This document shows positions 36,945-45,563 of a stretch of 64,000 nt of DNA, one piece after another. The notes beneath the pieces are model-generated. The model was not told the origin of the DNA. It saw nothing but the letters and a program-made list of their open reading frames with translations, and made no database searches. Numbering within the stretch: the first letter of the stretch is position 1; every line of letters starts with the position of its first letter. Made by a program: the position numbers and the translations under genes. The stretch covers positions 5,501,001-5,565,000 of the forward strand of contig NZ_CP042582.1 of the NCBI RefSeq assembly GCF_008728835.1, given 5' to 3'. This DNA is from Hypericibacter adhaerens (GTDB taxonomy: Bacteria; Pseudomonadota; Alphaproteobacteria; Dongiales; Dongiaceae).

Positions 36945-38814
36945 TGCCGATCTCGCAAGGGTTGTGCCAGAGCAGATCGATCCATCGTCCCGAGATCTGG
37001 AAGCTCTTCACCCGCTTCCCGGCCAAGGCGGCCTCATCGCCATAGAAGGCGGCGAATTCCTGGATATTCTCCACGAGCGGCGAGACGATGAAGCCGGCCT
37101 CGGTCATTCCCGGGATCAATCGGTATTGCCGCGTCTCGCCGTTTTCCAGCTCGGCGGTGATCATGATGGCGGGCACCCGAAACAGCAGGGAGGCAAGCTG
37201 GCCGAGCAGGGTCTTCCGCAAGCCGATCTTGAGGAACAGCGGCTTGTCCGAATCCGGCAGGCCGATCGGTTCGTCGAAGCGACACGCGCCTTCAGAGACC
37301 GGCCGCAGGTCCGGCGCCGAGACATCGTCCCGACGGCGCAGGTAGAGATAGTCTCCGGCGGCCTTGTCCAACCGGTAGTCGCCGAGCAGCACGGGCCAGC
37401 TCGATCCGTCCTCGAGCGAGGGATAGCGCGCATCGATCGGTTCGATGCGGAAGATGACATTGTCGGGACCCCGCTCGAGCAGATAGGCCCGGTCCGCGTC
37501 CGCGAGCGCCGGGGTATAGGCGGCGTGCGACTGCAGGTTGGGTCGCGGCGCCCATTTGTTGCCGGACGCGATCAGCGCCGCCTGGCCATAGGAGTAGATA
37601 TCGACCGTGCCGGCCAGCGGCGGAATCTTCGTCTCGGCGCGGATCGCGGCCAGCTGCGCGAGATAGGTCGTTTCCAGATCGCCGCCGGTGATCGCCCGCT
37701 CGAGACCCGTCGCCGCCTTGATGTAGGGCCGGGTGGCCAGTTCCGCGACCAGGGATGCCGTCAGCTTGACATAGTGGGATTCGATATAGCCGGCGCCCGC
37801 GATCGAGGCCAGGACGGCCGCGGTCACCGCCAGGTTGCGCGGGATGGCGAATTTCAGCAGGGCGGCGGCGACCACAAGGGCCGCCGCGGCATTGAACGCG
37901 TGGCCGTCATGCCGGACGAATGCGGCCTTGAGCGAGAGGAAGAGATAGGCGGCGAACGAAAGAAACAGGAGCAGAGCGGAAAGCCGTGACGATCCAGGCG
38001 ACAGGATGACGGCGAGCAGGATCGCCAGGGCCATGAGGGCATAGACGATGACCTCCTTGATCGGCCCGTGGCTGGACATCGCGTCGCTATAGCCGGCGAT
38101 GACGGAGAATCCCGTCTCGAAATAGGCGGGCAGGCCGTCCAGCGGCTGGCCGGCCAGAAGCCAGGTCGCGACGAGCGTGGCCGCCGGCACGGCCAGACTG
38201 CAGACCGCGAGCCCCTTCCGGCCCTTCAGCCACAGGAAGGCGAGCTGGACCGGGATCAGGGCGGCCGTGGAAAGAAGCAGGTTGATCTTTGTCAGCGGTA
38301 TCAGGCCGAGCGGCACGAAAAGCGCCGCGACGAGGAGCGGCCGCGGCGGGCTTTCATCGTCGCCATCCTCGGCGCAATGGCGGACGAGAACGATCGAGAG
38401 GATCAGGCCGTAGGCCGTGAGCAGGGCGAGCTTGGACGCGACGACGACCAGGACCGAGAGCAGCAGAACGACGGTCCAGAGGGCGCCCGTGCCGCGGGAT
38501 ATCGCCTGGAAGGCCGCGAAAAAGAACGCGGCGAAGAGAAGGGTGACGACAACCGCTGTAAGATAGGTCGCCGGATGATACTGCTCGAAGACGGCCGCTG
38601 CGTAGGGGCCGCCGGTGAAGATGATATCGCGACCGAACACGAGCCCCTGCGCGACGGCCTGGTTGAGGCCGAGAACCCAGGACGGATCGAGCTGGGCCGT
38701 CGGCATCCAGGGCTGAAACGGAACGAGCAGGACGACGAACACGCTCGCGGCGAACAAGGACAGGAAAAGCCGTACCCACCGCTGCATTTTTAAGCCGCTG
38801 AATGAAATCGACAT
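36913..38814 (-). CDS. Polytopic membrane protein, possible GT-C-type glycosyltransferase
   Basis: About 633 residues with roughly ten to twelve hydrophobic segments in the first 400, then a ~230-residue hydrophilic C-terminal domain. The first large loop has LDPSWVLGLNQAVAQGLVFGRDIIFTGGPYA; an Asp in the first outer loop is a feature of GT-C lipid-linked sugar transferases. Together with DprE1/E2- and UbiA-like neighbours, a polyprenyl-phosphate-sugar-dependent transferase is a reasonable guess, not a demonstrated function. Possible starts are TTG 38832, ATG 38814 and ATG 38787; none has a strong ribosome site. Confidence 0.65.
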   Translation of the reverse strand: MSISFSGLKMQRWVRLFLSLFAASVFVVLLVPFQPWMPTAQLDPSWVLGLNQAVAQGLVFGRDIIFTGGPYAAAVFEQYHPATYLTAVVVTLLFAAFFFAAFQAISRGTGALWTVVLLLSVLVVVASKLALLTAYGLILSIVLVRHCAEDGDDESPPRPLLVAALFVPLGLIPLTKINLLLSTAALIPVQLAFLWLKGRKGLAVCSLAVPAATLVATWLLAGQPLDGLPAYFETGFSVIAGYSDAMSSHGPIKEVIVYALMALAILLAVILSPGSSRLSALLLFLSFAAYLFLSLKAAFVRHDGHAFNAAAALVVAAALLKFAIPRNLAVTAAVLASIAGAGYIESHYVKLTASLVAELATRPYIKAATGLERAITGGDLETTYLAQLAAIRAETKIPPLAGTVDIYSYGQAALIASGNKWAPRPNLQSHAAYTPALADADRAYLLERGPDNVIFRIEPIDARYPSLEDGSSWPVLLGDYRLDKAAGDYLYLRRRDDVSAPDLRPVSEGACRFDEPIGLPDSDKPLFLKIGLRKTLLGQLASLLFRVPAIMITAELENGETRQYRLIPGMTEAGFIVSPLVENIQEFAAFYGDEAALAGKRVKSFQISGRWIDLLWHNPCEIGISTIEPRPGG

Positions 38815-38936
38815 GAAAAGCTGTGCGGACAATCCGGCGCGCCACTATGCAGGAGAGGCGCGGGGAGCGGAAGGAGCGGCCGCTGCCGGCGACCCCGCGC
38901 CAGGAAAGCTTTCATCGTGTTTCGCAGAGTTTTTGT

Positions 38937-39815
38937 TCACAGGGCCAGGCAGAAGGCGCCGGCGACGACGAGGCCCAGCCCCAGGCTGGTGATGTCGGTC
39001 AGCGCGAAGACCACGGGGTCGGTGTGAAGCTGGCCGCGTTGCGCGAGAAGCCAGACACGCATGAGCCAGGCGGTCATCGCGACCGGAATGACATAGAGCC
39101 AGGCGCGATCCGCGTAGTAGCCGGACGGCATCGCGTCGTTGGCGAGGTAGAGCAGCATGATGACGATCGAGGCGATGCCGGCGCTGATGCCGAAGGCCAG
39201 CGTCAGCGGCCAATCCTCGGCATGGTAGCCGCGGTTGGCGATGTTCTTCTGCTGGCCGGCCGCGCCCATGAGCTCGGCATGGCGCTTCGCGAAGGCGGGC
39301 GACAGGAAGAAGCAGAGCGAGAAGGATTGCAGCCAGGGCGACGGTTCCAGCCCGATGACCACGGTGCCCATCAGGATGCGCAGCGTGTAGAGGATGGCGA
39401 TGACGAGCACGTCGATCAGGGGCACCCGCCGCAGCGCCACCGAATAGACGAGCGTCAGGACCAGATAGGCGATCAGGCCCAGCAGGAAGGGCGGCGAGAG
39501 GTAGAAGGCCGCCACCAGCGCAACCAGCCCCATGACGCCGGCCACGGCATAGCCGGTCGCGATGGAAAGACGCCCGCTCGCGAAGGGACGCCGGCGCTTG
39601 GTCGGGTGCTCGCGATCCGCGTCGCGGTCAAGGATGTCGTTGACGATGTAGTTGGCGGAGGCGAGCAGGCACATGACGACGAAGGCGATGACGGCCGTCA
39701 CGATCTTCGCCGGGTCGGCATAGGCATGGCCGACGAAGAGGGGGATGAAGAGCAGGATGTTCTTCGACCATTGATGCCATCGCAGCGCCTGAGCCCAGAT
39801 CTCGATCTGCCGCAT
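38937..39815 (-). CDS. UbiA-family prenyltransferase, phosphoribosyl-polyprenyl synthase candidate
   Basis: The 292-residue integral membrane protein has about nine hydrophobic segments. It carries the first Asp-rich motif [20 protein letters not shown] and a second acidic region near HAEDWPL. The start [16 protein letters not shown] and the HPTKRRRP pattern match the subgroup of decaprenyl-phosphate phosphoribosyltransferase (mycobacterial Rv3806c). That enzyme would make the phosphoribosyl lipid used, after dephosphorylation, by DprE1/DprE2. No phosphatase gene of this pathway is visible nearby. Confidence 0.82.
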   Translation of the reverse strand: MRQIEIWAQALRWHQWSKNILLFIPLFVGHAYADPAKIVTAVIAFVVMCLLASANYIVNDILDRDADREHPTKRRRPFASGRLSIATGYAVAGVMGLVALVAAFYLSPPFLLGLIAYLVLTLVYSVALRRVPLIDVLVIAILYTLRILMGTVVIGLEPSPWLQSFSLCFFLSPAFAKRHAELMGAAGQQKNIANRGYHAEDWPLTLAFGISAGIASIVIMLLYLANDAMPSGYYADRAWLYVIPVAMTAWLMRVWLLAQRGQLHTDPVVFALTDITSLGLGLVVAGAFCLAL

Positions 39816-40089
39816 TCACATTCCCCCGAAACCGGCACGTAGCCCCGCGCTGGCGAAAGGCGGAAAACGACCGCCGGTTGGCCGCCAGGTCCCCCGTGGA
39901 CGTGACCGGTCCGCTGCGACGCAAGTCCCTTGGGAATTCTGCTCGATAACCGCGGCGGAGAACAGGCCGTCCGGCGCGGGGCGCCGGCGAGGCGCGTCGT
40001 CCGTCTGCCGGCCCCGAGACGGCAACTGGCGCGACGCAGGCGGGCCGGCTTATAGTCGCGAGGCCCCACGAACAGGGATATTGCCGGCC

Positions 40090-41055
40090 ATGAGCCTTGC
40101 CGTCGCCATCCAGATGGATCCGATCGAGAGCATCAATATCGATGCCGACAGCACCTTCGTGCTGGGTCTCGAAGCGCAGCGGCGGGGCCATGCCCTGTTC
40201 CATTACGGACCGCGCCAGCTCTTCCTGCGCGACGGCCGCGTCCGGGCCCGGGCCCGGCCGATGCAGCTCCGGCGCGAGCGCGGCAATCATTTCACCCTGG
40301 GGGCCGAGCAGGTCCTCGACCTGGCGACGCTCGATATCGTGCTGATGCGCCAGGATCCGCCGTTCGACATGGCCTATATCACCGCCACCCATCTCCTGGA
40401 GCATATCCACCCGGAGACGCTGGTGGTGAACGATCCCGTTCATGTCCGCAACGCGCCCGAGAAGCTGTTCGTCACCCATTTCCCCGGCCTCATGCCGCCG
40501 ACGCTCATCACCTCGGACCGGGCCGAGGTCCTCGAATTCCGCAAGGAGCATGGCGACATCATCATCAAGCCGCTGTTCGGCAATGGCGGCTCGGGCGTGT
40601 TCCATCTCGTCCCGGCCGACGAGAACCTGAATGCGCTCCTGGAGCTCTTCACCCAGCTCTATCGCGAGCCCGTGATCGTGCAGCGCTATCTGCCGGAGGT
40701 ACGCGACGGCGACAAGCGCATCATCCTGGTCGATGGCGAGCCGATGGGCGCCGTGCTGCGGGTGCCGGCGGCGGGCGAGGCACGGTCCAACCTCCATGTC
40801 GGCGGCACGGCGACCAAGACCAAGATGACCGCCCGCGAGCGCGAGATCTGCGAGGCGATCGGGCCGGCCTTGAAGTCGCGGGGGTTGGTCTTCGTCGGGA
40901 TCGACGTGATCGGCCATCACCTGACCGAGATCAACGTCACCTCGCCCACCGGCATCCAGGAGATCAACCGCTTCGACGGCCTGCAGATCGAGGCCAAGAT
41001 CTGGGACGCGATCGAGCGGCGCTACGCCGATGGCGGGCGGCGCCGTCCGGCCTGA
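40090..41055 (+). CDS. gshB: Glutathione synthetase
   Basis: The 321-residue ATP-grasp enzyme joins gamma-glutamylcysteine and glycine. It shows [18 protein letters not shown] at the start, the ATP-binding [39 protein letters not shown], and the metal-binding [13 protein letters not shown] at the end. ATG 40090 is chosen over TTG 40081. It is divergent from the UbiA gene over a 274-base gap in which I see no gene. Confidence 0.96.
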   Translation: MSLAVAIQMDPIESINIDADSTFVLGLEAQRRGHALFHYGPRQLFLRDGRVRARARPMQLRRERGNHFTLGAEQVLDLATLDIVLMRQDPPFDMAYITATHLLEHIHPETLVVNDPVHVRNAPEKLFVTHFPGLMPPTLITSDRAEVLEFRKEHGDIIIKPLFGNGGSGVFHLVPADENLNALLELFTQLYREPVIVQRYLPEVRDGDKRIILVDGEPMGAVLRVPAAGEARSNLHVGGTATKTKMTAREREICEAIGPALKSRGLVFVGIDVIGHHLTEINVTSPTGIQEINRFDGLQIEAKIWDAIERRYADGGRRRPA

Positions 41056-41093
41056 GGCCAAGCTGAAGCGCCGCCGCTGAGGGCGCGCGGGCG

Positions 41094-42005
41094 TCAGCCG
41101 GAGGCGAGGGCGGCGCGATGGCGGCGGCCGACGACCGCCTCGCGATGGACGATATAGAGACCGCTGGCGACGACGATCGCGGCCCCCGCGATCAGCCAGG
41201 CATCCGGCACCTCGCCCCAGACCAGGGAGCCATAGATCATCGCGAAGACCAGCCCCAGATAGTCGAAGGGCGCGATGATCGCGACCGCGGCGCGGCGGAA
41301 GGCGGCGGTGAAGGCGAACTGCGCGACGCCGCCGATGAGCCCGATCGCGACCAGGAGCGGCATCTCCGACCAGGTCGGCATGACCGCGTCGAAGGGCAGG
41401 CTCGCGGCGCCTGCGATCGTGGCGAAGAGGGTGAAATAGAACACGATGGCGGTGCTGCCTTCGGTGCGGCTCAAGCGCCGCACCTGGGTCACGGCGAGCG
41501 CATAGCAGAAGGCGGCCGCGATCGCGACCAGAGCGCCCGCCTGGAACAGACCGCTGCCCGGCCGCATCATGACGAGCACGCCGACGAAGCCGACCACGAC
41601 GGCGCTCCAGCGCCGCGGCCCCACCTTCTCGCCCAGGAGCGGTACCGACAGCGCCGTCATGAAGAGCGGCCCCGAGGAAGCGAGCGAGACCGCTTCGCCC
41701 AGCGGCAGCAGGGCATAGCTGAGGAAGTAGCAGGCCATCGACAGGATGCCGACCCCGCTGCGCAGGAGATGCGCCAGGGGGTTGCGGGTGCGGATCGCGG
41801 ACCAGCCGCCGGAGCGCAGGATCATGATCGTCACGGGCAGGAAGGCGAAGAAGTTCCGCACGAACACGATCTGGCCGATCGGAAAGCGCTCCGCGGCCAG
41901 CTTCACCAGCATGTCCATGGTGGTGAAGAGCAGGACCGCCAGCACCATCAGCCCGATGCCGCTCATGACCGAGGGGCGGGCGGCGGGCAGGGCGGTGCTG
42001 GACAT
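41094..42005 (-). CDS. EamA/DMT-family transporter
   Basis: The 303-residue membrane protein has about ten hydrophobic segments arranged as two EamA repeats (SGIGLMVLAVLLFTTMDMLVKL and, in the second half, LVAIGLIGGVAQFAFTAAFRRA). DMT exporters move small metabolites or drugs; the substrate is not predictable. The ATG at 42005 puts a short soluble end before the first helix; a GTG at 42059 would add 18 residues. Confidence 0.88.
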   Translation of the reverse strand: MSSTALPAARPSVMSGIGLMVLAVLLFTTMDMLVKLAAERFPIGQIVFVRNFFAFLPVTIMILRSGGWSAIRTRNPLAHLLRSGVGILSMACYFLSYALLPLGEAVSLASSGPLFMTALSVPLLGEKVGPRRWSAVVVGFVGVLVMMRPGSGLFQAGALVAIAAAFCYALAVTQVRRLSRTEGSTAIVFYFTLFATIAGAASLPFDAVMPTWSEMPLLVAIGLIGGVAQFAFTAAFRRAAVAIIAPFDYLGLVFAMIYGSLVWGEVPDAWLIAGAAIVVASGLYIVHREAVVGRRHRAALASG

Positions 42006-42667
42006 TCTGGGCAATCCGGACGGGTGTTCCGGCGAGGGCCGGGGATGAGGGACCTTCACTCTATCCCGGTCTTCCGAACAAAGGTTGCGGATTCAAACCG
42101 GTCCGGGATCGAGCCTGGACCGCTTCGGCGATCTCCTTGTTTTGACGAGATTCGTTTGGCTTCCGGAGCGTCGCCTCTGCAGCGCCGATCCTGGTGCCGG
42201 CGATCTGCTCTTTCAATGCGAGCCGCCGGGTCGCGATCCGGATGGCTTCGGCGTCGACGGGTTCGTCAAGGTCGTGAACCACGACCGGATCGAGACCGCC
42301 GCATCGACCTCCACCAAGATCGCCTGCGATCGCCGCCATCGGTGCCGTCAACTTTGCGATGGGCCCGCAAAACGCGACCGTGCCCGGGTTCATCCCGCCT
42401 CGCGACGAGAACAGGGTGAAGGTCTGTAACGCGATCCGGACCGGGTTGAAGACGCAGCCGGAATCATCCGACGACCTTGCGAGGCCGGTTGGCGCGAACG
42501 GCTCGACCTTTTTCTTTAGGCGAACGCCAACGACTCGTTCCGGAACGATCCGATGGCGGCCGGTTCTAGCCTTGTTCTCCCATTGCGTCCCGCGCGGCGC
42601 AGGGGCATTAAAGGGTCCCTCCTTTCCCCGATCGGCCCCAGGAACGAGACGCCAGGAATCGAACCGA
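42006..42667. other. Gene-free 660-base stretch before the HDAC-like genes
   Basis: No reading frame here has a recognisable motif, a good ribosome site and normal codon use together. Its composition looks less GC-biased at the third codon position than true genes nearby. It could hold a decayed gene or the control region of the two deacetylase genes. I see no clear promoter or repeat. Confidence 0.4.
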
Positions 42668-43699
42668 ATGAAGACCATTTTCACCGAGGACCACCGGCTG
42701 CAGGACGGCAAGGCCGAGCTCATCGACGGCAAGCTCATGCCCTGCTTCGAGATGCCGCGCCGCGCCGAGATCCTGATCGCGCGCGTGCGCGATCAGAAGC
42801 TGGGCGAAGTGCTGGCGCCCGAAAAATTCGGTGCCGATCCGGTGCTGCGGGTCCATAAGCCGGAATTCGTCCGTTTCCTCGAAACCGCCTGGGACGAGTG
42901 GGTGGCGCAGCATGGCAGCTACGACGCCCTGCCGCTCAACTGGATCGCGCCCGGCATGCGCCGGCTCCTGCCCGAGACCATCGACGGCAAGCTCTCCTAT
43001 TTCTCCTTCGACGCCGGCACGCCGATCACCGCCGGCACCTGGCGCGCGGCGATCGCCTCGGCCGAGGTGGCGATGACGGGCATGAAGCTGGTCAAGGGCG
43101 GCGAGCGCGGCGCCTTCTCGCTCTGCCGGCCGCCCGGCCATCATGCCGGTTCCGACTTCTATGGCGGCTACTGCTTCTTCAACAATGCCGCCATCGCGGC
43201 CCAGGGCTTCCGCGACGGCGGTGCCGCGCGGGTCGCGATCCTCGATGTCGATTACCATCACGGCAACGGCTCGCAGGAAATCTTCTACAAGCGCGACGAC
43301 GTGATGACGATCTCGATCCATGCCGACCCGAAGCAGGAATTCCCCTTCTTCCTCGGTCATGCCGACGAGCGCGGCGAGGGCCGCGGCGAGGGCTTCCATC
43401 TCAACCTGCCGCTGCGCTGGGGCGCCGCCTGGGCCGAATATGGACATGCGCTCGACACCGCCATGCGGCGCCTGACCGAGTTCTCGCCCGATGTCATCGT
43501 GGTCTCGCTCGGCGTCGACACCTTCGAGAAGGACCCGATCTCGAAATTCAAGCTGAAGCACGAGGACTATTTGCGCATCGGCGAGGCCATCGCCGCGGCC
43601 GGCAAGCCGACGCTCTTCATCATGGAAGGCGGCTATGCCGTCGAGGAGCTCGGCATCAACGCGGTCAATGTGCTGCAGGGCTTCGAAGCGAAGATTTGA
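42668..43699 (+). CDS. HDAC-family deacetylase (acetylpolyamine amidohydrolase-like), copy 1
   Basis: The 343-residue zinc-dependent amidohydrolase carries the family core: LCRPPGHHAGSDFYGGYCFFNNAAIA (catalytic His pair), ILDVDYHHGNG (zinc Asp and His), the second zinc Asp in GVDTFEKDPIS, and the catalytic Tyr in MEGGYAVEELG. Length and the N-terminal IFTEDHRLQDGKAELIDG fit acetylpolyamine amidohydrolases, which remove acetyl groups from polyamines. A close paralogue follows 72 bases later. Confidence 0.92.
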   Translation: MKTIFTEDHRLQDGKAELIDGKLMPCFEMPRRAEILIARVRDQKLGEVLAPEKFGADPVLRVHKPEFVRFLETAWDEWVAQHGSYDALPLNWIAPGMRRLLPETIDGKLSYFSFDAGTPITAGTWRAAIASAEVAMTGMKLVKGGERGAFSLCRPPGHHAGSDFYGGYCFFNNAAIAAQGFRDGGAARVAILDVDYHHGNGSQEIFYKRDDVMTISIHADPKQEFPFFLGHADERGEGRGEGFHLNLPLRWGAAWAEYGHALDTAMRRLTEFSPDVIVVSLGVDTFEKDPISKFKLKHEDYLRIGEAIAAAGKPTLFIMEGGYAVEELGINAVNVLQGFEAKI

Positions 43700-43771
43700 A
43701 CCGTTCTTGAACTGCCTTCTCGCGCATCGGGTTGGTGGAGCGGCCATGCGCGAGAGGGTCAAAGGGGTCTC

Positions 43772-44812
43772 ATGATCACGATTGCCAGCGTCGATCACCG
43801 GCTACATGCGCCCAAGAGCGAGCTCGCGTTCGGCGAATTCGTGCCGCCCTACGAGAATCCGCGCCGCGTGGACAGCATCCTGTCGCGCATCGCGGAGACG
43901 AAGCTGGGGCCGGTGCTGCCGCCCGAGCGTTTCGGGCCCGAGCTGATCCGCCGCGTCCATAGCGCGCCGCTGCTGACCTTCCTCGAGACCGCCTGGAACC
44001 AGTGGTCGGCCCATTTCGGCAAGGATGCGCCGCCGGCATTGCCCTTGAGCTGGCCCGTGGGCGGCATGCGTCATATCGAGCCCGAGGGCATCGCCGGCAA
44101 GTTCGCCTTCTTCGCGCTCGACGCCTCGACCGCGATCACGCCCACCAGCTGGGCCGCGGTGCGCTCGGCGGTCGATGTGGCGCTGACGGCGCAGAAGCGC
44201 GTCGCCGACGGCGAGCGGACCGCCTTCGCGCTCTGCCGCCCGCCCGGCCATCACGCGACCGCGGACAATTACGGCGGCTATTGCTTCATCAACAACGCGG
44301 CCGTCGCGGCCGAGGCCTTCCGCCAGGGCGGGGCCCGGCGCGTCGCGATCCTCGATGTCGATTACCATCACGGCAACGGCACGCAGGCGATCTTCTACCG
44401 CCGTCCCGACGTGATGTTCGTCTCGCTCCACGGCGCGCCGGAAACGACCTATCCCTATTTCGCCGGCTATGCCGACGAGGCGGGCGAGGGTCCGGGCGAA
44501 GGCTTCAACGCGAATTATCCGCTGCGCCACGGCACCAAGTGGGACGCCTATGGCGCCGCCCTCGGCCACGCGATCCAGCGGATCGAGAATTACGGGCCCG
44601 ACGCGCTGGTGATCTCGCTCGGCCTCGACACCTTCGAGAAGGACCCGATCTCCTATCTCAAGCTGCGCAGCGAGGACTATATCCGCATCGGCGAGGCGAT
44701 CGCCCGGCTCCGGCGCCCGACGCTCTTCGTGATGGAAGGCGGCTACGCCATCGAGGAGCTGGGGCTCAACACCGTCAACCTGCTGCAGGGCTTCGAGGCC
44801 AAGGCCGGCTGA
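43772..44812 (+). CDS. HDAC-family deacetylase (acetylpolyamine amidohydrolase-like), copy 2
   Basis: The 346-residue paralogue of the preceding gene keeps every catalytic element: CRPPGHHATADNYGGYCF, LDVDYHHGNG, GLDTFEKDPIS and EGGYAIEELG. Differences cluster in the first 100 residues and in the loop after the zinc site (HGAPETTYPYFAG versus HADPKQEFPFFLG), so the two may prefer different acylated substrates. The arrangement implies a tandem duplication and one transcript. Confidence 0.92.
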   Translation: MITIASVDHRLHAPKSELAFGEFVPPYENPRRVDSILSRIAETKLGPVLPPERFGPELIRRVHSAPLLTFLETAWNQWSAHFGKDAPPALPLSWPVGGMRHIEPEGIAGKFAFFALDASTAITPTSWAAVRSAVDVALTAQKRVADGERTAFALCRPPGHHATADNYGGYCFINNAAVAAEAFRQGGARRVAILDVDYHHGNGTQAIFYRRPDVMFVSLHGAPETTYPYFAGYADEAGEGPGEGFNANYPLRHGTKWDAYGAALGHAIQRIENYGPDALVISLGLDTFEKDPISYLKLRSEDYIRIGEAIARLRRPTLFVMEGGYAIEELGLNTVNLLQGFEAKAG

Positions 44813-44816
44813 GACA

Positions 44817-45563
44817 TCAGCCGCCGACCTCAGCCTTCAGCCAGACGCGCAACGGGCCCAGCACGCGAAAGCCCGCGGCCTGAGCATCCGCCAGCGCCTC
44901 AGCCTGCTCATAGCCGACAATCGGCAGATCGGGCGCCAGCCTCCGCGCCTGTTCCCGACAGCCGGCCCATACCGCGCTGGTCAGCGCGTCAGATCCGAAC
45001 AGGTTCGACAGCCCGATCGCACCCGCGGCAAGGTTGAGGACGCAGCCAGCGACGATCCTGTCGGCCTCGATACCGGCGAGGAATGAGATCGCCGGGTCCC
45101 GCAGCAGAACGAGCCGGAAGATTGCGCTCGTCCCTGCCGGCAAATCGCGACGCCAAGCCGCTTCCCAGGCCGCCAGTGCCGCGGGCGTGGCGACCCTGTG
45201 CCAGCGGATCGACGAGCCTTCAGTCGCGGGCGGGCGCTCGTCCGGTGGCGAGGCGATCCAGCGCGCCTCGAACGGACACTCGAATCCCAGCGCCGTCAGA
45301 TCGAGCCGCGCAAAGCTGTCCTTGACCGCCCAGGGCAGGGGCGGGCCGCGTTCGATCAGAGCGGCGACACGGTTGCGCTGCGCGGCCTCGCCGCCCGCCC
45401 TGAGCGTGATCAGGTTGGGATAGAAGGGCGGGAGCTTCCGCTCGCTGTACCAGAGGTCGTCGCTGAACATGCCGGCGGCGTCATGGGACCGCGCCACCGC
45501 ATCGCACCAGGCGGCGTTGTTCCGGGCCGCATCGGCGATGGCGCCTTCGGCGCTCGTCGCCAT
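44817..45563 (-). CDS. GNAT-like protein of unknown function
   Basis: The 248-residue protein has a helical N-terminal half (FSDDLWYSERKLPPFYPNLITL) and a C-terminal half that resembles a degenerate GNAT fold (FLAGIEADRIVAGCVLNLAAGAIGLSNLF, then EQARRLAPDLPIVGYE and AQAAGFRVLGPLRVWL). The classical acetyl-CoA loop Q-x-x-G-x-G/A is absent, so activity is doubtful. Its ATG directly follows the stop of the upstream TPR-glycosyltransferase gene, as TGAATG, so it belongs to that operon. Confidence 0.7.
   Translation of the reverse strand: MATSAEGAIADAARNNAAWCDAVARSHDAAGMFSDDLWYSERKLPPFYPNLITLRAGGEAAQRNRVAALIERGPPLPWAVKDSFARLDLTALGFECPFEARWIASPPDERPPATEGSSIRWHRVATPAALAAWEAAWRRDLPAGTSAIFRLVLLRDPAISFLAGIEADRIVAGCVLNLAAGAIGLSNLFGSDALTSAVWAGCREQARRLAPDLPIVGYEQAEALADAQAAGFRVLGPLRVWLKAEVGG

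Noticed and set aside
42061-42738. 225-codon minus-strand frame before the HDAC genes
   Set aside because: It has no motif, no ribosome site and overlaps the start of a certain gene. A decayed gene cannot be excluded, so the region is listed as gene-free.
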